A DNA stretch of 33,340 nt. It comes from Ruminiclostridium sp. GTDB lineage: Bacteria > Bacillota > Clostridia > Oscillospirales > Oscillospiraceae. This document shows, piece by piece, positions 15,594 through 22,197 of this stretch. Position 1 is the first letter of the stretch. Each line of letters begins with the position of its first letter. The notes under the pieces were generated by a model that made no database searches, was not told the origin of the DNA, and saw only the letters and a list, made by a program, of their open reading frames with translations. The DNA lies in contig JAFSFC010000062.1 of NCBI GenBank assembly GCA_017435425.1, forward strand, positions 1 through 33,340, in the 5' to 3' direction. The position numbers were made by a program, and so were the translations under genes.

Positions 15594-16285
15594 TGGCCGT
15601 CACCCCCAAAGAAGGGACACCGCTCCTTGATGCACTGGTTGTTCTGCTTCTGGTGGGTACATTCCGGGGGGACCCGGTCCATTTTGATGCCCAGATGCTC
15701 CTCGGCGAAGTCGATGGCGGTCTGGATGGCCAGGTAGCCGTTGCGCTTGCAGCACCGGGGGCCGCCGATCTGGCCCAGGGTGTCCAGGGACTTGGCTGTC
15801 ATCCGGTTGGACAGGCCCCAGGGTTCCCCGGCCAGGGGGGTGGAGCCGGTGAGGATGGACACGAACATGCCCGTGCTGACACCGGCGCCGCAGGCACCCC
15901 AGAAGCCACAGGCCCCCCCGGGGACCTGCTTGCCCCGGGCGTGCATCTCCTTCAGGGCGGTTGGAAGGTCCAGGTCAGCCCCGGCGTTCTTGGCGGCGGT
16001 GAGGAGGGCGGCGCCGATCATGGTGTGGTGCTCCGGGCCGTGCATGTGGCAGAAGGGGAGGGCCATCATCTTCTTGAGGATGGCGATGGGGTCCCGGGAG
16101 GTCTCCCGGAGGCAGATGCCGAAGATGGTGTCCAGACCCTGGGTGTGGCAGTCGGTGCAGACGTAGTGGCCCTTCACGCAGCGGGTCTTGCTGGGCTCGG
16201 TCTTGCCGCAGATGGCGCAGGTCATGTCTTCGTCCTGGGTGAGGTACTCCAGGGGGGCCTGACAGATGAGACATTCTTCCTTCAT
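15590..16285 (-). CDS. DUF5714-type cysteine/histidine-rich protein (copy 2)
   Basis: A 231-residue paralogue of the protein at 9890-10603. It shares CLIC, MTCAICGKTE, HYVCTDCH, LPFCHMHGPEHH, CGFWGACGAG, IGGPRCCKR and three late Cys, so these positions are probably metal ligands or redox residues. The ATG at 16285 has AAGGAGG 8 nt upstream; an in-frame upstream extension lacks a ribosome site. It is the first gene of an operon with ArsC (4-nt overlap), the flavin reductase-like protein and the small membrane protein. A TATAAT -10 lies on the reverse strand at 16316-16321. Function is unknown. Confidence 0.72.
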   Translation of the reverse strand: MKEECLICQAPLEYLTQDEDMTCAICGKTEPSKTRCVKGHYVCTDCHTQGLDTIFGICLRETSRDPIAILKKMMALPFCHMHGPEHHTMIGAALLTAAKNAGADLDLPTALKEMHARGKQVPGGACGFWGACGAGVSTGMFVSILTGSTPLAGEPWGLSNRMTAKSLDTLGQIGGPRCCKRNGYLAIQTAIDFAEEHLGIKMDRVPPECTHQKQNNQCIKERCPFFGGDGQ

Positions 16286-16369
16286 GGGGATTCCTCCTTG
16301 GGTTCTTTTGAGGATATTATAGCATCCCTGTGGGGAAAAGGGAATGGGGGAGTTTTTTCGCCAAACCCC

Positions 16370-16398
16370 TTGCATTGCAGGCCCATTCCCGATATGAT
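16370..16398 (+). promoter_or_regulatory. Promoter of the ABC-F gene
   Basis: TTGCAT at 16370-16375, a 17-bp spacer and TATGAT at 16393-16398, about 34 nt before the ATG. It is divergent from the reverse TATAAT at 16316-16321 that serves the arsC operon. Confidence 0.7.
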
Positions 16399-16431
16399 AC
16401 CCATGAACAAAATGAAAATGAGGGATCTATT

Positions 16432-18180
16432 ATGATCAGAGCAGAAAACCTGTCCTTCGGCTTTGCCGACAAGGACTTATACCATACCATTTCCTTCACT
16501 CTGGAGGCCGGCCGCCACTGCGCCCTCATCGGCAGCAACGGCACCGGCAAGACCACCCTGGCCGATCTCATCCGTCGCCCGGAGAACTACCTCTTTGACG
16601 GCACCCTGGAGACCGAGGGTGTGGGCCGCATCGGCTTCGTGAGCCAGTTTGCCAGCCGGGAGAAGGACCAGGAGGTCACCGTCTTCCAGTACCTCAGCGG
16701 GGACTTCCTCCGGCTCCAGGAGGCCATCGACGACGTCTGCGCCCGGATGGAGGAGACCGAGGATCTGGACGCCCTTCTGGAGGAGTATCAGGTCCTCCTG
16801 GACGAGAGCGAGTCCATGGACGCCGACAACTACGAGACCAACATCCGCCGTCAGCTCCACCTGGCCGAGCTGACAGACAAGGCCGACCTGGAACTGTCCA
16901 AACTCTCCGGTGGTGAGTACAAGCTCATCCAGGTCATCCGCCAGATGCTCCTGCGGCCCGGTCTGCTGGTGATGGACGAGCCTGACGTCTTCCTGGACTT
17001 TGAAAACCTCAACGGCCTGCGGGATCTGGTGAACGCCTACGAGGGCACTCTGCTGGTCATCACCCACAGCCGCTACCTGCTGGCCCACTGTTTCGACAAG
17101 ATCTGGCACCTGGAGAACGCCGATCTCCAGGAGTTCGACGGCAACTTCCGGGAGTACAACCTCTCCCTACTCCAGAAGAAGATCGACCTCCAGGAGGCCG
17201 CCGCCAAGGACCTGGGAGAGATCCAGCGGGTCACCGAGCTGGTGGAACGCCTCCGGGACGAGGCCACCAAGATCGTAGACCCCCTGAAGGGCCGGACCCT
17301 CAAGGGCAAGGTCAGCTATCTGGAGCGGCTCCAGGCCCGGCAGATCAAGGCCCCCTTTGTGGAGATCCGCCAGCCCGAGATCACCCTGCCCCTGGTGGAG
17401 CGGAACGAGGAGGAGGAACCCAAGGTCCTGCTGGAGGTCAATGACTACAGCCTGGCATTTTCCGAAAAGCTCCTGGAAAACGTGAGCTTCACGGTGAGCC
17501 AGCATCAGAAGGTGGCCATCGTGGGCCCCAACGGCACCGGTAAGACCACCCTCCTGCGCCAGCTGTGGCAGAACGAGAACCCCGCCATCCGGTTCCATCC
17601 CGATGCCAAGGTTGGCTTCTTCTCCCAGCTTCAGGAGGAACGGCTCAACGAGAACAACTCCATCTACCAGGAGTTCTACGAGGCCGGGGTGGACACCCCC
17701 GCCCAGGTGGAGGCCCTCCTGGCCCGGTACTGTTTCGACCCGGACTCTCTGGGTAAGAAGATCGGCCAGCTCTCCGGCGGCGAAAAGAACCTGCTGCAGC
17801 TGGCCAAGCTGTCCATCAGCGGGGCGGACCTCCTGCTGCTGGACGAGCCCTCCAGCCACCTGGATACCTACGCCCAGATGGCCCTGGAAGAGGCGGTGGC
17901 CAACTACCAGGGTGCTGTCCTCATGGTGTCCCACGATTTCTACAGCATCGTGAACTGCGCCGATGCCATTCTCTACGTGGACAACGGCACCATCCGTCCC
18001 ATGAGTGGCCGTGCCTTCCGGAAGATGATCTACAAGCGGCACTTCAGCCGGGAGTACCTGGAGCTGGAGCTGAAAAAGTCCGAGCTGGAGACCAAGGTGG
18101 CCCGCTGCCTGGAGGCCGGAGACTGGGAGACCGCCAAGGTCTTCTTCGAGGCCCTGGCCGCCGTGGTGGAACAGATGTAA
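16432..18180 (+). CDS. ABC-F family ATPase
   Basis: A 582-residue soluble protein with two ABC domains and no membrane spans. Walker A is GSNGTGKTT (34-42) in domain 1 and GPNGTGKTT in domain 2; signature motifs are KLSGGEYK and QLSGGEKN, and Walker B is LLVMDEP and LLLLDEP. The linker carries a charged helical stretch. ABC-F proteins act on ribosomes in translation or in protection from antibiotics; the subgroup cannot be told here. The ATG at 16432 is chosen because AGGGA sits 7 nt upstream and the protein then starts at domain 1. The pseudouridine synthase gene begins 3 nt after its stop. Confidence 0.88.
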   Translation: MIRAENLSFGFADKDLYHTISFTLEAGRHCALIGSNGTGKTTLADLIRRPENYLFDGTLETEGVGRIGFVSQFASREKDQEVTVFQYLSGDFLRLQEAIDDVCARMEETEDLDALLEEYQVLLDESESMDADNYETNIRRQLHLAELTDKADLELSKLSGGEYKLIQVIRQMLLRPGLLVMDEPDVFLDFENLNGLRDLVNAYEGTLLVITHSRYLLAHCFDKIWHLENADLQEFDGNFREYNLSLLQKKIDLQEAAAKDLGEIQRVTELVERLRDEATKIVDPLKGRTLKGKVSYLERLQARQIKAPFVEIRQPEITLPLVERNEEEEPKVLLEVNDYSLAFSEKLLENVSFTVSQHQKVAIVGPNGTGKTTLLRQLWQNENPAIRFHPDAKVGFFSQLQEERLNENNSIYQEFYEAGVDTPAQVEALLARYCFDPDSLGKKIGQLSGGEKNLLQLAKLSISGADLLLLDEPSSHLDTYAQMALEEAVANYQGAVLMVSHDFYSIVNCADAILYVDNGTIRPMSGRAFRKMIYKRHFSREYLELELKKSELETKVARCLEAGDWETAKVFFEALAAVVEQM

Positions 18181-18183
18181 GCC

Positions 18184-18774
18184 ATGCACCGCTACTACAT
18201 GTTTCACAAGCCCTTCGGCTGCGTCACCGCCCGGCGGGATGACCGCCACCCCACGGTGATGGACTGGTTCCGGGACCTGGGGAACGAAAACCTCTCCCCG
18301 GTGGGGCGGCTGGACCGGGAGACCGAAGGGCTCCTCATCATCACCGATGACGGTATGTGGAACCGGCAGATGACCCGGCCGGAGTTCCACCAGGCCAAGA
18401 CCTATGCATTCACCGTCATGGGAGACCTGACCCCGGAGCGGGTGGCCCTTCTGGAAGAGGGCGTTCTGCTCAACGGCGAGACCCAGCCCACCGCCCCGGC
18501 GGTGGTGGAGGTGACGGGGCGGTCCACCCTGGCCCAGACCCTGCCGAAGCTCCATCCCGAGATTCAGGAAAAGACCAGGCACAACCCTATGGACCGACCG
18601 GTTACCTTCGGGACCATCACCATCACCGAGGGCCGCAACCGGCAGATCCGCCGGATGATGAAGGCGGTCCGCTGCCTGGTGCTGGAGCTCAAGCGGGTGT
18701 CCATGGGAGAGATCCTTCTGGACCCGGACCTTGCCCCGGGAGAGTGGAAGGAGATCTTTTTCCCGGAAAAATAA
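18184..18774 (+). CDS. RsuA/RluE-type rRNA pseudouridine synthase
   Basis: A 196-residue enzyme that isomerises uridine to pseudouridine in rRNA. The catalytic motif GRLDRETEGLLIITDDG has the essential Asp; the start YYMFHKPFGCVTA and the late GRNRQIRRMMKAV are family hallmarks. There is no N-terminal S4 domain, as in RluE-like short members. It follows the ABC-F gene by 3 nt, so both act on ribosomes and are co-transcribed. Confidence 0.88.
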   Translation: MHRYYMFHKPFGCVTARRDDRHPTVMDWFRDLGNENLSPVGRLDRETEGLLIITDDGMWNRQMTRPEFHQAKTYAFTVMGDLTPERVALLEEGVLLNGETQPTAPAVVEVTGRSTLAQTLPKLHPEIQEKTRHNPMDRPVTFGTITITEGRNRQIRRMMKAVRCLVLELKRVSMGEILLDPDLAPGEWKEIFFPEK

Positions 18775-18777
18775 AAA

Positions 18778-18795
18778 ACGTCCTCTTTGGGACGT
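18778..18795 (-). terminator. Reverse-strand terminator
   Basis: ACGTCC / GGACGT stem; on the reverse strand it is followed by TTTTTT, so it backs up the end of unit A of the array. Confidence 0.7.
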
Positions 18796-18803
18796 CGAAA
18801 AAA

Positions 18804-18970
18804 GCCTCGCAGAGTTTTGCCGCCTTGGCGGCAAAATAGGATTCAATTCGTTTTCTGGCGCGACATGTGCGTGCCAGAAAACACTTCTCGGCCTGTAAAC
18901 GTGCGCCTTGGAACAAGGCGTGCGCTGCAGCAGGCCGTATTTCTTTTTTGAAAAGGCGTATGCCTTTTCA
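18804..18970 (-). repeat. Dispersed structured repeat, copy A
   Basis: One copy of a family of about 165 bp. In reverse orientation it holds: hairpin AAAAGGC...GCCTTTT, a GC-rich part ending GGCCGAGAAG, hairpin TTTTCTGGCACG / CGCGCCAGAAAA, and hairpin TTTTGCCGCC / GGCGGCAAAA ending CTCTGCGAGG plus T's. It lies directly downstream of the terminator of unit A. Confidence 0.85.
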
Positions 18971-19271
18971 AAAACAAAAAAGTAACCCGTGTTCGCTAAC
19001 CACTCGAACACGGGTTACTGGTTCTTCTTATTATCTAACATCAATGGTTACCTCGCATTTCTACAGATTCGATGCTCGTTCTGCTGTCCAAATCTACTCT
19101 GCACACGTATCAATCAATTCATTCTCCTAAGGGAGATCACCTGGATGTGGGAAGATCTTTCGATGGAATCGAGTCACCGTAAGGAGCTCATTACGTCTTC
19201 TCTGAGCTTTCAGGCCTTCACCTGACTTCCTTTTCTGGTTATATAATAGCACAGGATCCGGCCACCTGCAA
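18971..19271 (-). ncRNA. Array unit A, reverse transcript (about 265 nt)
   Basis: Promoter: TTGCAG (19266-19271), 17 bp, TATTAT (19243-19248), start near 19236. The RNA has a leader with a TCTCC-CTTA-GGAGA hairpin (about 19123-19136), a ribosome site and micro-ORF at 19015-19041, and a terminator stem (18982-18995 with 19005-19018) followed by a U-run (18971-18981). No longer ORF is conserved with the other units. Confidence 0.6.
19015..19041 (-). CDS. Micro-ORF A, peptide MLDNKKNQ
   Basis: Eight codons plus TAA. The ribosome site GCGAGG lies 9 nt before ATG (19051-19056). The stop codon is inside the 5' arm of the terminator. The sequence matches the other four micro-ORFs of the array. Confidence 0.6.
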   Translation of the reverse strand: MLDNKKNQ

Positions 19272-19346
19272 GATGGGAAGTTGTATAAAATGACCTATCA
19301 GGAATTGAGCAACCCGGAGAAAACCGGGCAAATTCACGGAAAGGAA

Positions 19347-19410
19347 TTGACAAGACAGGCGTGTGCCTGCTATACTATTCTTGTTCGGCGGTCATTTGAC
19401 CGCCCTTTTT
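19347..19410 (+). ncRNA. Array unit A, forward promoter running into a terminator
   Basis: TTGACA (19347-19352), 18 bp, TATACT (19371-19376). The hairpin GGCGGTC-ATTT-GACCGCC (19387-19404) with T's to 19410 begins about 4 nt after the expected start. The RNA would be about 28 nt, too short for a gene. Confidence 0.55.
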
Positions 19411-19475
19411 CTTTCCACATTGTTTCTAGGAGTGTGGAAAGAAATACAGCGTGCCGCCCGGGCACGCATAAAAGA

Positions 19476-19640
19476 ACCTCGTAGAGTTTTGTCGCCGTAG
19501 CGACAAAATAAATTGAAATTCGTTTTCTGGCGCGACATGCGCGTGCCAGAAAACACTTCTCGCTCCTCCAGTGTGCCCGTAGGGCGCACGCAGAGGGGTG
19601 CAGATATTTTTGAAAAGGCGGTAAGCCTGCCTTTTCAAAA
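19476..19640 (-). repeat. Dispersed structured repeat, copy B
   Basis: Same order as copy A: AAAAGGCAGG...GCCTTTT-type hairpin, GTGTGCCCG...GGGCGCACGC part, hairpin TTTTCTGGCACG / CGCGCCAGAAAA and hairpin TTTTGTCGC / GCGACAAAA with CTCTACGAGG at the end. A variant middle (CCTCCAG ... AGAGGGG) is shared with copy E. Confidence 0.85.
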
Positions 19641-19951
19641 ACAAAAAGTGACCCTTGACCGTTCTGCTGAAACGACCAAGGGTCACCGGTGATTCTTATT
19701 ATCTAACATCAATGGTTACCTCTCTTTCTACAGGATAGATGTCAATTCGTTCAGGTCTGAATCTACTACGAAGCACTTATCAATTCAATCAATTCTCGTA
19801 AGGGAGAACACCTGGATGCTGGAAGATCTGCTTGAGCGAATGTTCATCGTTGTGCAACAGCTCTCACATTATTTTGAGAGGGGTGGTACTTAGTACATGG
19901 GACTCACCCTTTCCTTGTCTATAATATAGCACAGGAGGCGGGCGGTTTCAA
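19640..19951 (-). ncRNA. Array unit B, reverse transcript (about 275 nt)
   Basis: Promoter: TTGAAA (19946-19951), 17 bp, TATATT (19923-19928), start near 19916. The leader carries GGGTGAGTCCC with a start-stop mini-ORF ATG-TAC-TAA (19890-19898), a TTCTC-CCTTAC-GAGAA hairpin equivalent to unit A, and the micro-ORF at 19683-19709. The terminator (19648-19657 with 19677-19686 plus inner pairs) is followed by U's. Confidence 0.6.
19683..19709 (-). CDS. Micro-ORF B, peptide MLDNKNHR
   Basis: Eight codons plus TGA, with GAGAGG 9 nt upstream. The stop lies in the terminator stem. The stop differs (TGA) and the stem changes accordingly (GTGACCC / GGGTCAC), so the overlap of stop and stem is kept. 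Confidence 0.6.
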   Translation of the reverse strand: MLDNKNHR

Positions 19952-20025
19952 GATGGGGTTTTGTATAAAATGAACGAAGAAAACTTGTGGAAAGGGGAGA
20001 ATCTGTTTCGGTAAAGAGGTGAAGC

Positions 20026-20086
20026 GTTGACAAGACAGTTGGGGTGTGGTATCTTGTTTTCGTAGGCGGTCCTTGGGACCGCTTTT
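20026..20086 (+). ncRNA. Array unit B, forward promoter running into a terminator
   Basis: TTGACA (20026-20031), 17 bp, TATCTT (20049-20054), then GCGGTCC-TTG-GGACCGC (20065-20081) and TTTTT. Predicted RNA about 27 nt. Confidence 0.55.
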
Positions 20087-20096
20087 TCGTTTCCCA

Positions 20097-20130
20097 GAGC
20101 CTCGCAGAGTTTCGCCTCTGCAGAGGCGAA
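20097..20130 (-). repeat. Dispersed structured repeat, truncated copy C
   Basis: Only the last hairpin remains: GTTTCGCCTCT / AGAGGCGAAAC with CTCTGCGAGGC at its outer end. Confidence 0.7.
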
Positions 20131-20142
20131 ACGGTGTAACGC

Positions 20143-20351
20143 ACAAAAATAAAGTAACCCTTGATCGCCGGAACGATCAAGGGTTACTGAGAATTCTTAT
20201 TATCTAACATCATTGGTTACCTCTCTTTCTGCAGATTCATTAGAATTGACGAGTTCTTTTCATTTATATAAAAGATTCAGAAGAATCTGTATCTTTCAGG
20301 ACTCACCTTTTCTTTTGTATCTATACTATAGCATGGGAATGGGGGGATTGC
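20143..20351 (-). ncRNA. Array unit C, reverse transcript (about 175 nt)
   Basis: Promoter: TTGCAA (20346-20351), 16 bp, TATAGT (20324-20329), start near 20317. The leader is shorter; GGTGAGTCC is kept but followed by TGA, so there is no mini-ORF. Micro-ORF at 20183-20212; terminator stem GTAACCCTTGATCG (20153-20166) with 20173-20186 and a U-rich run. Confidence 0.6.
20183..20212 (-). CDS. Micro-ORF C, peptide MMLDNKNSQ
   Basis: Nine codons plus TAA; ribosome site GAGAGG 6 nt before the first ATG, two tandem ATGs. The stop lies within the terminator stem. Confidence 0.6.
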
Positions 20352-20425
20352 AAGATGGGGTTTTGTACAAAATGCACGACCGGAAACTGAGCAACAGGGA
20401 GAAATGCGGCAAAATCACGAAATAG

Positions 20426-20489
20426 CATTGACAAGAGCGGCAGGATTTGGTATCTTAAATATGTTGGGCGGCCATTGGGGCCGTCCTTT
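20426..20489 (+). ncRNA. Array unit C, forward promoter running into a terminator
   Basis: TTGACA (20426-20431), 17 bp, TATCTT (20449-20454), hairpin GGGCGGCC-ATT-GGGGCCGTCC (20464-20484) and TTTTT. Predicted RNA about 30 nt. Confidence 0.55.
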
Positions 20490-20509
20490 TTCTTTGGGGA
20501 AAGATCCTG

Positions 20510-20799
20510 GCAAAATGATAACCCTTGGTCAGCTCTTTCATCTGCCAACCAAGGGTTATCGGTTATTCTTAATATCTAACATCATTTTAACCTCTCTTTC
20601 TTGAAATCAGATCTGCCGTTCCGCTGCCAAGAAAATTTGTAGAAGCACCGTTTATGTCATCCCACCAGGGAATCTATCACAATTGCGGAAGACTTGATCT
20701 GCGGCTCTTTCAAAACCATGAGCCTTTGGTTGTTCTTAGTACATGGGACTCACCCTTTCTTTTGCTGATTACAATATAGCACAGGGAGCTCCTTCTGAC
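20510..20799 (-). ncRNA. Array unit D, reverse transcript (about 255 nt)
   Basis: Promoter: TTGTCA (20794-20799), 17 bp, TATATT (20771-20776), start near 20764. The leader has GGGTGAGTCCC with ATG-TAC-TAA (20734-20742). Micro-ORF at 20554-20583. Terminator stem GATAACCCTTGGT (20515-20527) with 20546-20558 and a wide loop; its U-run is weak (ATTTTGCC). No dispersed repeat follows this unit. Confidence 0.58.
20554..20583 (-). CDS. Micro-ORF D, peptide MMLDIKNNR
   Basis: Nine codons plus TAA, GAGAGG 6 nt before the first ATG, stop inside the terminator stem as in the other units. Confidence 0.6.
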
Positions 20800-20874
20800 A
20801 AGATGGGGATTTGTACAAAGTGCACGGGCGAAAATTGAGCAAGGGGGAGAAAAGTGGGCGAAATGACCATGAGT

Positions 20875-20938
20875 CGTTGACAAGACCGGAGGGTTTTGCT
20901 ATATTAAACTTGTTGGGCGGTCGCAGGACCGCCTTTTT
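20875..20938 (+). ncRNA. Array unit D, forward promoter running into a terminator
   Basis: TTGACA (20875-20880), 17 bp, TATATT (20898-20903), hairpin GGCGGTC-GCAG-GACCGCC (20914-20931) with T's to about 20938, which also meets the end of the convergent TraX-like gene. Confidence 0.55.
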
Positions 20939-20941
20939 TAT

Positions 20942-21649
20942 TTAGATCACCAGGCTGATGCCGTAGATGACCACCAGGTGGAGAGGGTAGTACACATAGA
21001 AAAAATACTTCATCCTGCGTTTGCCACGCTGGCCGTTATACAGAGCCAGAAGGGGTAGGGTCAGCAGAGAGAACCACTGAATGGCCCCCAGATTCCGGAA
21101 GAAGATGGCCAGAAGGACCAGTCCTCCGCAGGAAAGAAGGAGCTTTTCTTTTTGGGTGCGGCCCAGGAAAATGAAGACTGGCAGCAGAACACCCCAAAGG
21201 CCATAGTCGATGGCGAAATCTGTGTGGTCCAGGAGTTTAGGAAGGCCCAGACACACAAAGAAGACCGCCAGCCAGACCAGGGCGGCGGTGAGCACCGTGC
21301 CGCCGGTCCTTTGCGTCCGGGCCCGGTCCAGGGACTGGATCAGCAGGATGGACAGGAGGAAGGTCACCAGGATGCACTGATACAGGGAGCCCATAGCCAG
21401 GAAGAAGACCGCCTGACAAAGAGCAGCCACGGCCAGGATGGTCAGCAGATACTTCCTGGGGTTCTGGGTATGCCGACAGCCCTCGGCGATCATGTAGGCG
21501 AAGATGGGCAGGGCCAACCGGCCCAGGATCCGAAACAGATCGATTCCGGGAAAAAGGTGGACACCCATGTGGTCCAGAGTCATGGAGAGGATGGCGATCA
21601 GTTTCAGGGTGTTGCCTGTGAGACCTTGTCTGGTTGCGGCTTGGGACAT
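20942..21649 (-). CDS. TraX-family membrane protein
   Basis: A 235-residue integral membrane protein with about eight spans. LKLIAILSMTLDHMGVHLFP, the FRILGRLALPIFAYMIAEG block and the end FFYVYYPLHLVVIYG are TraX-family marks. In F plasmids TraX acetylates pilin; in Firmicutes the family is common and its role unknown, possibly acyl transfer to surface molecules. The ATG at 21649 follows AGGAGGG by 6 nt. The gene stands alone between units D and E of the array and reads against unit D's forward RNA. Confidence 0.82.
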   Translation of the reverse strand: MSQAATRQGLTGNTLKLIAILSMTLDHMGVHLFPGIDLFRILGRLALPIFAYMIAEGCRHTQNPRKYLLTILAVAALCQAVFFLAMGSLYQCILVTFLLSILLIQSLDRARTQRTGGTVLTAALVWLAVFFVCLGLPKLLDHTDFAIDYGLWGVLLPVFIFLGRTQKEKLLLSCGGLVLLAIFFRNLGAIQWFSLLTLPLLALYNGQRGKRRMKYFFYVYYPLHLVVIYGISLVI

Positions 21650-21671
21650 GACCATCCCTCCTTTCTGACCG

Positions 21672-21701
21672 CTATTATAGCACAGAAAACAAAAATGGCA
21701 C
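21672..21701 (-). promoter_or_regulatory. Promoter of the TraX-like gene
   Basis: TATAAT (reverse of 21672-21677) with TTGTGC at 21696-21701 and an 18-bp spacer. Confidence 0.6.
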
Positions 21702-21731
21702 AAAGACTTTTGCTGTCCCTGTGTCATCCAA

Positions 21732-21893
21732 AACCTCGTAGAGTTTCGTCGCTCCGGCGACGAAAAAAGTTTGAATTGTTTTCTGGCGCGACATGTGCGT
21801 GGCAGAAAACTCTTCTCGCCCCTCCAGTGTGCCCGCAGGGCGCGCGCAGAGGGGTGCAGATATTTTCGAAAAGGCGGCATGCCTGCCTTTTCA
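21732..21893 (-). repeat. Dispersed structured repeat, copy E
   Basis: Nearly the same as copy B, with CCTCCAG...AGAGGGGTGCAG middle, hairpin TTTTCTGCCACG / CGCGCCAGAAAA and hairpin TTTCGTCGC / GCGACGAAA ending CTCTACGAGG. Confidence 0.85.
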
Positions 21894-22063
21894 AAAACAA
21901 AAAGTAACCCTTGATCGCCGGAACGATCAAGGGTTACTGGTAATTCTTGATATCTAACATCATTTTAACCTCTCTTTCTGTAGGATGGGTACTTAGTTGT
22001 ACATGGGACTCATTCCTTTTCCTTTTCTAATTACACTATACCACAGCGGATGGGGGATGACAA
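21894..22063 (-). ncRNA. Array unit E, reverse transcript (about 135 nt)
   Basis: Promoter: TTGTCA (22058-22063), 17 bp, TATAGT (22035-22040), start near 22028. This is the shortest unit: GAATGAGTCCC and ATG-TAC-AAC-TAA (21993-22004), then directly the micro-ORF (21934-21963) and the terminator GTAACCCTTGATCG (21904-21917) with 21924-21937. Confidence 0.6.
21934..21963 (-). CDS. Micro-ORF E, peptide MMLDIKNYQ
   Basis: Nine codons plus TAA; GAGAGG 6 nt upstream of the first of two tandem ATGs; stop in the terminator stem. Confidence 0.6.
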   Translation of the reverse strand: MMLDIKNYQ

Positions 22064-22138
22064 GATGGGGTTTTGTACAAAATGCACCACCCGAAATTGA
22101 GCAATGGGGAGAAATGAGGACAAAATGACGAGGCGGCG

Positions 22139-22167
22139 TTGACCGAGAGACATTTGTGTGCTAATAT
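22139..22167 (+). promoter_or_regulatory. Array unit E, forward promoter
   Basis: TTGACC, 17 bp, TAATAT (22162-22167). It keeps the downstream GTTCGGCGGTC, but the second hairpin arm is degenerate (GGGACGTC). The next terminator is at 22198-22231, giving an RNA of about 57 nt. Confidence 0.55.
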
Positions 22168-22197
22168 TATTTTGTTCGGCGGTCTTACAGGGACGTC

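Noticed and set aside
19746..19850. A 20-codon frame in the leader of unit B starting MNIRSSRSS
   Set aside because: It has no good ribosome site, and the matching frame in unit A is broken by a TGA, so the conservation is better explained by RNA structure.
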